A stretch of DNA of 64,000 nt from an uncultured Collinsella sp. (GTDB lineage: Bacteria > Actinomycetota > Coriobacteriia > Coriobacteriales > Coriobacteriaceae), in contig CABUQV010000008.1 of NCBI GenBank assembly GCA_902493855.1, positions 20,512-84,511 of the forward strand. Reading direction: 5' to 3'. Position numbers and translations under genes: made by a program. The notes beneath the pieces were generated by a model, which saw only the letters and a program-made list of their open reading frames with translations, was not told the origin of the DNA and searched no databases. Below are positions 1-8,478 of the stretch, one piece after another. Position 1 is the first letter of the stretch. Each line of letters begins with the position of its first letter.

Positions 1-2390
1 GCAATCTTAATGCGTGCAAAGGAGCCGTTGCCGTAGGTCGCGTTGTAATTCTCGTCATACGAAATATCGACCGAGCCTACATAGACGTACTCGCCGTCCG
101 AAACGACGGTGCAGGAGCTCTGCGTCAAGTCCGTCAAACCAGGCGTCAGCCACTTGCAGATCAGCTTGTCTGCAGTAATCGCCTGGACCGCACCGCCGTT
201 GAGCGGAACGATGATAAGGCCATTGGTATAGATCGGACGAGAAGTATAGCTCACCTTGGAGGCAAGCGGCGCAGAGGCAACCTTTTTGCCCGTGGACGAA
301 TCGATCTTAATGAGCTCGTTCTCGGTCGCGATATACACAAAGCCGTTAGCGATGACAGGCTCGCTGCAGTTGGCATACTGCTGACCAGACTCGGCCTTCC
401 AATCGAAGGCCCACTTAAGACCGGCGGCCTGCGCAGGCGTCTTGGCATCCGTTACGGTCGAACCGTTGCCACTGTTGCCGTAGCCGGCCCACTCGGCATC
501 CCAATCAGGGGTCGTCGCGCTCGGGTCCACGACAATCTTGTCGGGATCGGGCATGGCCGAATCGTCGGTGTTATAGGCAAGCGTAACCTTATCGCCGCTC
601 TTGAGCGTAATCTGATTGGCGCAGAGTAAGGAGGGCTCTCCGTTGATATACAGGTGCCAATATTTATTGGTCGCAGCATCCCAGGCATACGGCTTGTGAT
701 CGAACGGCGAGTTGATGGAATTGAGGAACCAGTACTCACCACTCTGGGAGCCGTTGTACGTAACGCCCTTGGCCTTCAGGACCGTCTCAATAAGGTTCTG
801 GGCAGTAGAGCCTTCGGGCAGAGAAACATTGCTTGCCGAGCCCCAACGAGTATTGTTGCCGTTGACATCGGGACCGATAACATCGACAGACCCAAGAACC
901 TGGCCAGGAAGGGCATCGGCGTCAGCACCATACATAAAGGTGACGGCATCGCCCTCTTGGAGCTCGTAGACACCGGCGCCAACGTCGGCGAACTTGCCAT
1001 TTACGTAGAAGCGCCAATAGCTATTAGTCGCAGCATCCCAGCCATAGGACTTACCATCGAACGGCGAAGTAATGCCGTTGAGGAACCAGCCCCAAGACGA
1101 TTCGCCAGCATCGAGAGTAAGGCCGGTCTGCTCAAGGAGATCCTTGGCAGTAGAGCCCGACTTGAGACTCGTCTGGCCCGTCGAAGCCCAAACCTGCTGC
1201 TTGCCGTCCTTGTCCTTACCGAGGACCTGAACGGAAGCATGGACGGAATCAGAGGGCAACTTGTCGCCCCAGCCACCGTAGAACCACGTGACGGTATCGC
1301 CGGCATGGATGGTGACATTGTCCGCCGTATAGTCACTCGACTTGCCGTTGATGAACAGCTGCCAATAGGTCGAATAATCGAGCGGCGTACCCAGCTCAAC
1401 GCCGTTGTACTTAAGACTCAGAATGAAGGAGCCCGCAACAACGGCGTCAATATCATTCGCCTCGAGCGCGGCCTTCGTAAGGTCAAGTGCGCTCGAACCG
1501 GACGTCACCACATACTGCGCGTTATCGACCCAAGTCTGAGTCTTGCCCTGGGCATCGCGACCAATGACGGTCACATTTGCGGCAACCTGGTCCTTAACGA
1601 CAGGGGACGCGCTACCAGCCGTATAGGCAAACTCAATCTTCTGCCCCGGGGCGAGCTTAACGCTGCTCGCGCCAACCGAGGAAGACGCGCCGTCGACGAA
1701 CAGCTGCCAGAAGGCATAAGTCGCCGGATCGTAGGCAAGCGTGCGGCCATCGCTCGGGGATGTGATGCTTTTGAGGTAGAAACCGTATGCCGTGTTCGGA
1801 TCGTAATCCGCCTTGCAGCCCGTCTTCTCCTGTAGCTTAATGAAGGCATCCGCAGCCGTCGCGCCCTCGTCGAGCTTGAGCTGCGTAGGTGCCACCCAGG
1901 TCTGAGCCTTGCCGTCGGCATCGGTGCCGATAATCGAGAACGAGACCTCGACTTGCTTCTTGGCGACATCGCCGGTTTCTGTCGGGTTCTCTGTCTGGAC
2001 GGCAGTCGCGGCGGCAGATCCTGCTTGGCCAGCGGATGCCGTCGAAGACTGCTCGCTCGTGGCAGGGCTCCCCCCCGTCGCCGAGCCTTCGTCGCCAGTT
2101 GCCGCCTCTGTTGTGGCGGCACTGGCTGCAGGCGCGCTCCCGAAATCCGAAACCTCGGCGCCGCTCTGCTCAGCGGTACCGCCCGCAAGCGCTGCGTCCT
2201 CGCCCGGCGTCGCAGCCTGAGCCACAGCCTCGGCAATGCCCTCGGCGCCCTCGGCCCACAGCTGAGCCGGCGTGGTGCTGAAGGCCATCGCGAAGGCCAG
2301 GAATGCCACCAGGCCGCGCTTGGCTACGCCGCGTGCAATTGCGCCACGGCGATGTGAGACGCGCTGGCGCTCGTCCTCAAACATATCCAT
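1..2390 (-). CDS. Secreted DUF4430 (transcobalamin-C-like) repeat protein with beta-propeller, 3' end outside window
   Basis: The frame is open from the ATG at 2390 to the left edge (796 codons seen, no stop), so the gene is partial. AGGAG lies about 6 nt before the ATG. Residues 26-46 form a signal-peptide-like hydrophobic segment after a basic N-terminus, followed by an Ala/Ser/Thr/Glu-rich linker to about 143. Four divergent repeats of about 110 residues follow (about 145-258, 262-372, 375-487, 490-605), each opening with a strand like 'V-V-G-D-GK-Q-W' and closing with 'Y-W-F-V-NGK ... GD-V-F-Y'; they resemble DUF4430, related to the C-terminal domain of transcobalamin/intrinsic factor. 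From about 620 there are PQQ-like propeller strands ('GFVYIATENELIKID', 'DGEYVYVGSVD'). The preceding cobalamin riboswitch argues for a role in corrinoid capture; that role is inference. Any cell-wall anchor would lie outside the window. Confidence 0.8.
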   Translation of the reverse strand, partial: MDMFEDERQRVSHRRGAIARGVAKRGLVAFLAFAMAFSTTPAQLWAEGAEGIAEAVAQAATPGEDAALAGGTAEQSGAEVSDFGSAPAASAATTEAATGDEGSATGGSPATSEQSSTASAGQAGSAAATAVQTENPTETGDVAKKQVEVSFSIIGTDADGKAQTWVAPTQLKLDEGATAADAFIKLQEKTGCKADYDPNTAYGFYLKSITSPSDGRTLAYDPATYAFWQLFVDGASSSVGASSVKLAPGQKIEFAYTAGSASPVVKDQVAANVTVIGRDAQGKTQTWVDNAQYVVTSGSSALDLTKAALEANDIDAVVAGSFILSLKYNGVELGTPLDYSTYWQLFINGKSSDYTADNVTIHAGDTVTWFYGGWGDKLPSDSVHASVQVLGKDKDGKQQVWASTGQTSLKSGSTAKDLLEQTGLTLDAGESSWGWFLNGITSPFDGKSYGWDAATNSYWRFYVNGKFADVGAGVYELQEGDAVTFMYGADADALPGQVLGSVDVIGPDVNGNNTRWGSASNVSLPEGSTAQNLIETVLKAKGVTYNGSQSGEYWFLNSINSPFDHKPYAWDAATNKYWHLYINGEPSLLCANQITLKSGDKVTLAYNTDDSAMPDPDKIVVDPSATTPDWDAEWAGYGNSGNGSTVTDAKTPAQAAGLKWAFDWKAESGQQYANCSEPVIANGFVYIATENELIKIDSSTGKKVASAPLASKVSYTSRPIYTNGLIIVPLNGGAVQAITADKLICKWLTPGLTDLTQSSCTVVSDGEYVYVGSVDISYDENYNATYGNGSFARIKI

Positions 2391-2533
2391 TTGTCTCCTA
2401 CTGTCTGCACTTGGAGCGTTGCCTTGAGGCTGCCCCACGTCATCGCGCATGTTACGCTCGAGTTCCCCCATCGGGGTCCCCCTTCCCTCCAGAGCCCTAT
2501 GCACACCGGCGGCATACGCCGCAGCCGCATGCA

Positions 2534-2706
2534 AGATGGGAGGCGATCCGACTTAACCTTAACGGCTCAGGCGCGTCGTCCGATCTGCGACACGAACATC
2601 CCGAGCCAAGAGGAATTACGGTTACTGGTACAGCCGGGGACTTGCACCCCGATTCTCCCAAACGCGCAGGGAAACCGCGCATTCGTGCGTCTCCGCACCA
2701 CCATCT
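2534..2706 (-). promoter_or_regulatory. Cobalamin riboswitch (B12 element)
   Basis: On the minus strand the core reads GGGAGAATC, GGTGCAAGTCCCCGGCTG, CCAGTAACCGTAA, matching the conserved B12-box, and the 3' side has AAGTCGGATCGCC, the usual closing segment of the class. A perfect 6-bp closing stem P1 forms between minus-strand AGATGG (2706-2701) and CCATCT (2539-2534). The aptamer ends 143 nt before the ATG of the DUF4430 protein. No clear terminator with a T-run lies between, so control may act on translation or through a structure I cannot resolve by eye. In this class, cobalamin binding normally switches the downstream gene off. Confidence 0.88.
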
Positions 2707-2742
2707 AGGCCATCGATTATTACCGTCAGTAGGGTATCACGC

Positions 2743-2770
2743 AAAAGGGCCTCGCACGCAGGCGAAGCCC
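2743..2770 (-). terminator. Rho-independent terminator after the ABC1-kinase operon
   Basis: On the minus strand GGGCTTCGC, a 6-nt loop, then GCGAGGCCC (one mismatch) is followed by TTTT. It lies 52 nt beyond the stop of the ABC1 kinase gene and just upstream of the riboswitch. Confidence 0.65.
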
Positions 2771-2821
2771 AAGGTAAAAGCTATTGTTTGCGATAGGAAA
2801 ATACGGTGACGGTCGCAGCCT

Positions 2822-4585
2822 CTAGTGCTTGCCGCCGTGGCTGTTGAGCCAGATATTGCGGCCCAGCATAAGCGCCAGCACCAGCGCGCTCACGTAGCCC
2901 ATAAAGCCAATGACCGGGATACCAAACACAACCGGCTCGATGCGCGCGTAGTACACCACCGACGAACCGATAAACAGGCCGGCGATCACGATAGCCATCG
3001 ACATGCGGTCGATAATCCCACCTAGCTGTCGCAACGCCTTATCGCTGCTCATAATCTGCGTGTTCACCTTAAGCTGGCCGCGCGTGAGCATGCGCGAAGC
3101 CAAGCCCAGATACTCGGCCGCCTCGAGCGAGCCTTTTGCCGCGCGATAGCTGCTCGCGGCAAAGTCGCGGCTCATCTCGCGCATGCGGGCATAGGTGCTC
3201 TTCTCGTTTTTGATATGAGCCTGAATGATCTGGATCATGTTGACGTTGGGCATGTACTCGGTCAGCAAACCCTCGAGCGTCACCATGCCGCGGGCGAACA
3301 TCGTCACCACGCTCGGCAGCTCAACATCATTCTTACGCGCGAGGTTTAGCAGCGAGGTCAAAAACTCGCCGATATCCAAGTCTTTAAGGTCAAGGCCCGC
3401 AAAGTCAGCCACGATAAAGTCAAGGTCGGACAAAAACGCTGAATGATCGAGCTCGGCCGAATCGCCACGCGTCACGGCGAAGCGCATGAGCGAATCCTTG
3501 AGCTTGGGAACGTCACCCTCGGCCACGGCGAAAATCATGTCCTTTACGATACCGCGATCGTGGCTCGACATGCGTCCGACCATGCCCAAGTCGATAAAGT
3601 AAACGATGCCGTCCTTGAGGATGATGTTTCCCGCATGCGGGTCGGCATGGAAAAAGCCGTCATCGAGCACCTGCGTCGAGTAGTCCTCGACAATCGCGGC
3701 ACCGATCTTTTCCAAGTCATAGCCCTCGGCCACCAAGCGTTCAGGATCGGCGATCGAAATGCCGTCGACGTAATCCATAACCACCACGTGCTCGGTGCAC
3801 AGGTCCAGATAGGATTTAGGGCACGTCACGCCATGAACGCTCTCATGGAACTCGTAGAAGTCGTTGAGGTTTTTGGCCTCGGCCAAAAAGTTGGTCTCCT
3901 CGCGAAACGAGGTCCACAACTCCTCGACTACGCCGTGCAGGTCAACGAATTGATCGGTGTTGACGAACTTGGAAACGATACGCACCACCGAGCGGATGAT
4001 ATCGATGTCCTGTGCCATAACCTGCTGCGCACCGGGGCGCTGCACCTTGACGGCCACGTCCTCGCCCGTCACCAGACGAGCGCGGTGCACCTGCGCGAGC
4101 GATGCGCTACCAAGCGGATTGGGGTCGATCGCATCGAACATCTCCCCCAGGCGCAGGCCGTATTCTTCTTCCAGACAGCTGAGTACGACCTCGTACGGCA
4201 CCGGCTCCACGTCGGAGCGCAGACGACGCAGCTCGTCGCAAAAGCGCTGCGGCAGAATCTCGGACCGGTTGGCCAAAATCTGCCCCATCTTGACGAACAT
4301 GGGGCCGAGTTCCTCGAGCAGGCGGCGCAAACGAACCGGCGTGAGGTTATCCCACACGCGGTACTTTTTGACCAGGCGAACAATCTGCCCGATGCGTTCG
4401 CGACGACCCGCCGGCGTGAGCTGGTATTCCTCGTCCGGCGCCATCGCGTCGGGCTCCTCGGGCACCATATCGACAGCGCGTGGCTTCTTGCGAGCGCCCG
4501 AGACGGCGGCGTCGACCTCATCGACAACCGCCGCCTCGTCACCCAGAGGATCTAGATTGTTGTAATCGGTGGTGGAATCTGCCAT
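2822..4585 (-). CDS. ABC1/UbiB (AarF)-family atypical kinase-like membrane protein
   Basis: 587 aa. The protein carries the family hallmarks in order: 'FVKMGQILANR' (KxGQ motif), the Ala-rich nucleotide loop 'LGSASLAQVHRA', 'VAVKVQRPG' (ATP-site Lys), 'FHADPHAGNI' (catalytic loop) and 'YFIDLGMVG' (DLG in place of DFG). Two hydrophobic segments at the C-terminus ('MAIVIAGLFIGSSVVYYA', then 'GFMGYVSALVLALMLG') anchor it in the membrane. In other bacteria these proteins support isoprenoid quinone or lipid metabolism; no quinone biosynthesis gene lies nearby, so the substrate is unknown. It starts 8 nt after the small phasin-like gene and is probably translated from the same mRNA; its own ribosome site is weak. 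The N-terminal 45 residues are acidic and low-complexity. Confidence 0.88.
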   Translation of the reverse strand: MADSTTDYNNLDPLGDEAAVVDEVDAAVSGARKKPRAVDMVPEEPDAMAPDEEYQLTPAGRRERIGQIVRLVKKYRVWDNLTPVRLRRLLEELGPMFVKMGQILANRSEILPQRFCDELRRLRSDVEPVPYEVVLSCLEEEYGLRLGEMFDAIDPNPLGSASLAQVHRARLVTGEDVAVKVQRPGAQQVMAQDIDIIRSVVRIVSKFVNTDQFVDLHGVVEELWTSFREETNFLAEAKNLNDFYEFHESVHGVTCPKSYLDLCTEHVVVMDYVDGISIADPERLVAEGYDLEKIGAAIVEDYSTQVLDDGFFHADPHAGNIILKDGIVYFIDLGMVGRMSSHDRGIVKDMIFAVAEGDVPKLKDSLMRFAVTRGDSAELDHSAFLSDLDFIVADFAGLDLKDLDIGEFLTSLLNLARKNDVELPSVVTMFARGMVTLEGLLTEYMPNVNMIQIIQAHIKNEKSTYARMREMSRDFAASSYRAAKGSLEAAEYLGLASRMLTRGQLKVNTQIMSSDKALRQLGGIIDRMSMAIVIAGLFIGSSVVYYARIEPVVFGIPVIGFMGYVSALVLALMLGRNIWLNSHGGKH

Positions 4586-4593
4586 CTGCGCTG

Positions 4594-5010
4594 CTACTCG
4601 GCCTGTTCGGTGTCCTCTGCATCGTCGGGCTCAACGGACTCGACGGGCACCGAGGTCACGTTGTCCTCGACCGAATCGACGATGTCGCGCACATGGGCCA
4701 GGAAGGCCGTGCGCTCGGGGGCGGTCATAACGCGGACGCGGGCAAGGATGAGCTCGTCGAGCACGCGCTGGGCCGCGGTCTCGCCCTGCATGCCCAAGCG
4801 CTCGGTCAGATCGGAGATGGTACCGCCGGCCTGCTCGAACATGTCGGACACACTGCGGGCGATATCGGGGGTGGCAGTGTCCTTGCGGACCTGCTCGCCC
4901 TTGGTACTGAGGTCGTCGAGAACCTTCTTGCTGCCCTCGACGGCAACGGCGGCAGCGCCAAAGCCAACGTTGATGGCGCCGTTAACAAGCTGATCGAGTT
5001 TCATAACCAT
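4594..5010 (-). CDS. Small phasin-like helical protein partnered with the ABC1 kinase
   Basis: 138 aa from the ATG at 5010, chosen because GGAG lies 6 nt upstream; four residues further upstream are open but lack a site. The sequence is Ala/Val/Glu-rich and predicted helical throughout: a short hydrophobic stretch (about 8-20, 'VNGAINVGFGAAAVA') followed by amphipathic helix and a very acidic tail ending 'PDDAEDTEQAE'. The middle ('VLDELILARVRVMTAPERTAFLAHVRDIVDSVE') resembles poly(hydroxyalkanoate) granule-associated or phasin-type proteins often seen beside AarF/UbiB genes. It contains no enzyme motif. Its position 8 nt ahead of the kinase gene suggests it is a lipid-binding or scaffold partner of the kinase; that is inference. 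Confidence 0.7.
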   Translation of the reverse strand: MVMKLDQLVNGAINVGFGAAAVAVEGSKKVLDDLSTKGEQVRKDTATPDIARSVSDMFEQAGGTISDLTERLGMQGETAAQRVLDELILARVRVMTAPERTAFLAHVRDIVDSVEDNVTSVPVESVEPDDAEDTEQAE

Positions 5011-5109
5011 GGTTGTCTCCAATCACAAACAACTGCATTGGCGTTCTTGTACCCAAGATTGAGTGAAAGCGACAAAGCGTTTTAGCGCTATTCGATCGAC
5101 GGGAAATCC

Positions 5110-6633
5110 CTACCTCACGTTGTCGTTCATCGCGAAAGAGTTCTTCATGGCGCAGCTCGTGGTGTAGAGCACCTTGCCCAGCAGGGCATCGGTCTCTACG
5201 CGAACACGCTCGGCAAACTCCTCGTTGGCGCGTGCAAGTTCGGCAGGCACCTCGGCCTCGGGCAGAGCGGCTACGGCAACATCGACGTCATGGATCTGCT
5301 TGTGGCCCATGCCACCGACCTTCTCCTGATAATCCTCGACCGCGCGACCGCACTCATGGAAGCGAACATCGGCCAAGGCGCCGATCAGGCGGTTGGCCCA
5401 GTAGAAGTTTTCGGACGTCACGCGAGCCTGCGTGTCGGCATAGTACTCGGGCATGGTCTCGACGTTGGCGTACAGCGGAACCAGCGCGTTAAACGAGTTG
5501 GAGCCAAAAGCCATCCACTGTACGGCGCGATACGCCGGCTGCGCATAGGGGCGCAGCTGCAACACGGCGAGCTGGCTGTTGCGGTTGATGCCGATGGGGC
5601 GGTAGGCGCCGCGCGTGGCGGGCGTGCCCTTGCTGCCGTAGCAGTCGTACTCCGTGCCCTGGTAGTGGCTCGAGAGTACGTACTTAATGTCCTCGATGGT
5701 CACCTTGCGCTCGGGCACACGGCTCCAGGGGATGTCGTCGCTCTCGGGCGTGTAGTCGGCGTCGGGACCATCCCACACGTCGCTGGGGTTGAGGCAGCGC
5801 TGCATGTACCAGGCGCGCGGCGTGTTGTAGACATGATCGCTGTCGCTGTGCGAGCCAAAGGCCTCGCGCGGGTTAAAGACCGTCGCCGGACCGTCGCCCT
5901 CGACGCCCAGCGTCAGGTCCAGATGCCACTCGGCCATCCAGGAGCGCAGGTCGGCCGAGCACATGTGGTCGGTCTGGGCGCCCTCGGCGTCATCTAGGTC
6001 AAAGCTGTCGATACCCAGCTGGTTGGGCATGGTCACATAGGCGTCGTCAGGCACGCGCTTGGCGATCCAGTGGTGGCCGCCGATGGTCTCGAGCCACCAG
6101 ATCTCGTCCACATCACTAAAGGCGATGCCGTTGTTCTCGTAGGTGCCGTAGCGCTCGAGCAGGTCGCCCAGGATACGAACGCCGTCGCGGGCGGACTTGG
6201 CGTACGGCAGGACCAGGGTCACCATGTCCTCCTCGCCCAAGCCACCGGGCTGCGCCGGAACGTATCCATCCTCGCCTTCGTTGCCCTTGGCGGGCACGTA
6301 GTCCACGAGCGGGTCGGCGCCGCGAACGCGCTCATTGGTGGTGAGCGTCTCGGTTGCGGACATGCCAACATTGAGCTCGTTGAAACCGGCCTCGGCCCAG
6401 ATGCCGTGGCCCGGGACAACATCGGGGACGCTCGTGTAGCGCATAGGGTTATCGGGCAGTTCAACGGTCAGGTGACTCAAGACGCTCGTGTAGACGCGCG
6501 GCTGCTCGTCGGGATGTACCACGCGCATGCGCTTGGGCTCAAACACCCCGTTGGACGAGTCCTCGTTGCGGGCGACCAGCGTCGACCCGTCGTAGCTCGC
6601 GTTCTTACCAACCAAAATCGTTGTGCACGGCAT
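5110..6633 (-). CDS. C69 family dipeptidase (PepD type)
   Basis: 507 aa. The N-terminus reads 'MPCTTILVGKNASYDGST'; Cys3 is the expected N-terminal nucleophile exposed by processing, and 'VARNEDS' follows as in the family. The internal 'TLTTNERVRGADPLVDYVP', 'GISF-like' GIAFSDVDEIWWLETIGGHHW and the tail 'CAMKNSFAMNDNVR' fit the full-length PepD fold (about 470-510 aa). The ATG at 6633 is preferred over 6639 because GGAGG lies 6 nt before it, whereas it abuts 6639. C69 peptidases cleave dipeptides of broad specificity, probably in the cytoplasm here since no signal peptide is visible. It is a single-gene unit; the upstream DNA is filled by the inverted-repeat element at 6722-6949. Confidence 0.93.
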   Translation of the reverse strand: MPCTTILVGKNASYDGSTLVARNEDSSNGVFEPKRMRVVHPDEQPRVYTSVLSHLTVELPDNPMRYTSVPDVVPGHGIWAEAGFNELNVGMSATETLTTNERVRGADPLVDYVPAKGNEGEDGYVPAQPGGLGEEDMVTLVLPYAKSARDGVRILGDLLERYGTYENNGIAFSDVDEIWWLETIGGHHWIAKRVPDDAYVTMPNQLGIDSFDLDDAEGAQTDHMCSADLRSWMAEWHLDLTLGVEGDGPATVFNPREAFGSHSDSDHVYNTPRAWYMQRCLNPSDVWDGPDADYTPESDDIPWSRVPERKVTIEDIKYVLSSHYQGTEYDCYGSKGTPATRGAYRPIGINRNSQLAVLQLRPYAQPAYRAVQWMAFGSNSFNALVPLYANVETMPEYYADTQARVTSENFYWANRLIGALADVRFHECGRAVEDYQEKVGGMGHKQIHDVDVAVAALPEAEVPAELARANEEFAERVRVETDALLGKVLYTTSCAMKNSFAMNDNVR

Positions 6634-6721
6634 GCGCATCCTCCTTGAGCGAAGAAATCAAACGGCAACAGTGTATCGCTTCGGCGCAGAAAGGGCGAAA
6701 CCACGGCCTCGGCAGCCCCCG

Positions 6722-6949
6722 TGGTCAAAAAATGCCAAATATGAGTACTGTCACCAATTTAGTGGCAGCAAATTTCCCTGTAACGAGTGCCGAAAATCCC
6801 CATTTGCCCAAAAGCAAGACAACGTTATTCCCCATAAGTTCAATAAAATAGGCTTCCTAACGATAATGGATACCGTTAGGAAGCCAAAAAGACGTAAAAC
6901 ATATGTGACTATCTTGGCAACAGTACTCATATTTGGCATTGTTTGACCA
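6722..6949. repeat. AT-rich nested inverted-repeat element (MITE-like)
   Basis: The ends 6722-6755 and 6916-6949 are 34-bp inverted repeats matching at 31 positions (both contain ATGCCAAATATGAGTACTGT). Nested inside, 6851-6862 and 6874-6885 form a perfect 12-bp stem (GGCTTCCTAACG). The element is clearly richer in A+T than its neighbours. It carries no transposase and no convincing target-site duplication. It fills the gap between folD and the C69 dipeptidase gene, so it may also supply the dipeptidase promoter or a folD terminator. Confidence 0.75.
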
Positions 6950-6988
6950 TGTGGTATATAGCTAACCCCCTCAAACAGCCCAAAACGC

Positions 6989-7843
6989 CTATTTCGATGC
7001 GCGCTCCGCCGCCTCAATCACGTGTTTGGCGAGAATCGCGGTGGTCACAGCCCCCACGCCGCCCGGCACGGGAGTAATTGCGCCAACGATCGGTTCCGCA
7101 GCATCAAAATCGACATCGCCGACCAGCTTGCCGGCGGCCTCGTCCCAGTTAATGCCAACATCGATGACCGTCTGGCCCTCACGAACCGCATCCGCGCCAA
7201 TCGTGCGCGCGCGTCCAACGGCCGCAACCACAATATCAGCTGCACTGCACTCAGCTGCCAAGTCGTGCGTATGCGTATGGCACGTCGTCACGGTGGCATT
7301 GCGCGCCGTAAGCATGGCGGCAACGGGACGACCAATCACCAGCGACCGACCGACGACCGCGACCTTGGCCCCATCCAGCTCAACGCCGTAATGGTCCAGC
7401 AATGCCAACACGGCTTCAGCCGTGCAAGGAGCAAAGCCCTCGCCGCGCCCCGAAAGCGTGGTGAGCAGCGAGGCCGGCGTCATGGAGTCGACGTCCTTGG
7501 CGGAATCGAGTGCCGCGGCAACCGCATCCTCGTCAAGCCCAGCGGGCAGCGGGCGAAACACTAGGCAGCCATGAACAGCGGGGTTGGCATTGATATCCTT
7601 AATAGCCGCCAGCAGTTCATCCTGCGAAACATCGGCAGGAAGCAAAACGCGGCGAGCCTCAATGCCAACCTTCTCGCAGCGCTTGAGGGCACCGCGCTCG
7701 TAGGACAGGTCGTCCTCGCGCTCGCCCACACGAACAATGGTCAGCGTCGGCACAACGCCGCGTTCGCGCAAAGCAACGCAGCGAGCAACGAGCTCCTCGG
7801 TCAAAACACGGGCAACGGGAGCACCCTTAAGCAGCTCGGCCAT
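6989..7843 (-). CDS. folD: Bifunctional methylene-THF dehydrogenase / methenyl-THF cyclohydrolase
   Basis: 284 aa, normal FolD length. It interconverts 5,10-methylene-THF and 10-formyl-THF with NAD(P). Diagnostic segments are 'SYERGALKRCEKVGIEARRV' (family 'Y-K-K' region with catalytic Lys), 'VHGCLVFRPLP' (canonical GILVQLPLP), 'KDVDSMTP' (KDVDG), 'VVGRSLVIGRPVAAML', and 'PVPGGVGAVTTAIL'. The substitutions YVxxK to Y-RGALK and LVQLPLP to LVFRPLP are mild deviations. The ATG at 7843 has GAGGGG 6 nt upstream and follows the fchA stop by 2 nt, so the two are co-translated. Having both FolD and FchA on one mRNA suggests that FolD acts mainly as the dehydrogenase. Confidence 0.92.
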   Translation of the reverse strand: MAELLKGAPVARVLTEELVARCVALRERGVVPTLTIVRVGEREDDLSYERGALKRCEKVGIEARRVLLPADVSQDELLAAIKDINANPAVHGCLVFRPLPAGLDEDAVAAALDSAKDVDSMTPASLLTTLSGRGEGFAPCTAEAVLALLDHYGVELDGAKVAVVGRSLVIGRPVAAMLTARNATVTTCHTHTHDLAAECSAADIVVAAVGRARTIGADAVREGQTVIDVGINWDEAAGKLVGDVDFDAAEPIVGAITPVPGGVGAVTTAILAKHVIEAAERASK

Positions 7844-7845
7844 GG

Positions 7846-8478
7846 CTATCCCCTCTTCCTGGCTGCATCGGCGGCGCGGCGCGCCAGCGCATCGGCGCGC
7901 GGCAGCCACGTATCCAGCATCTCATCGCACGCCGCCTCGAGCTCCTCGGCACGCACCCGGTCTTTCATAGATGTGGTGTTGGCAAAGAGCGTCAGGCTCG
8001 CGCCCTGCATGGCGGCGCGGCAGAATACGGCACCGCACGCCACGTCGGACAGCAGCTGTCGGGAGCCCTTGTCCGCCATGTCCTCGAGCAGCGCCAGTGC
8101 GCGCCCGCAGGCATCCATAATGCGATACGGCGGCATGGCGGCCACGTGCAGCGCATCCTGCATCGCAGCCGGTCGGGCCGGGTCCTCACGCGGAATACCG
8201 TACGCAGCGGACACCTGGCCGTACGCACGAACGTCCTCGGCGACCAGACCCACAAGCTCCTGCGCCAACTCGTCTGCCTGGGCAAACGCACGCGTCAGGT
8301 CATCCGCACGATCAGCAAGCGCGGGATTGGTTGCACCGTAGCGGGCAACCATTCCGCACAGCGAGGCGCCCAGCGCGCCCACAAAAGCGCTCGCGCTGCC
8401 ACCACCGGGAACCGGCTCGCGCGCGGCCAGCGCCTCGGCAAAACCGCGACAGGTTTTATCCATCATCTCTTGGCTCAT
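7846..8478 (-). CDS. fchA: Methenyltetrahydrofolate cyclohydrolase (FTCD-C/cyclodeaminase family)
   Basis: 210 aa. The family signature 'PVPGGGSASAFVGALGASLCGMV' (given here as PVPGGGSASAFVGALGA then SLCGMV) is at about residues 22-45, followed by helical sequence typical of the formiminotransferase-cyclodeaminase C-terminal domain. The reaction is hydrolysis of methenyl-THF to 10-formyl-THF. ATG at 8478 is used (AGGTG 9 nt upstream); 8484 is also possible. It is directly followed by folD, and the third enzyme of the pathway, fhs, is encoded at 18621-20288. Confidence 0.87.
   Translation of the reverse strand: MSQEMMDKTCRGFAEALAAREPVPGGGSASAFVGALGASLCGMVARYGATNPALADRADDLTRAFAQADELAQELVGLVAEDVRAYGQVSAAYGIPREDPARPAAMQDALHVAAMPPYRIMDACGRALALLEDMADKGSRQLLSDVACGAVFCRAAMQGASLTLFANTTSMKDRVRAEELEAACDEMLDTWLPRADALARRAADAARKRG

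Noticed and set aside
654..1835. 393-codon plus-strand frame opposite the DUF4430 protein
   Set aside because: The minus frame translates into four recognisable repeats and continues to the window edge; the plus frame has no homology signal.
6722..6949. CRISPR or tRNA interpretation of the repeated palindromic segments
   Set aside because: Repeats are single inverted pairs without regularly spaced units, and no cloverleaf with an anticodon stem could be drawn here or in other intergenic regions.
6751..7017. 88-codon minus ORF through the inverted-repeat element
   Set aside because: Its repeated MPNMSTV phrase simply comes from the inverted repeat; the rest lacks a ribosome site and overlaps folD.
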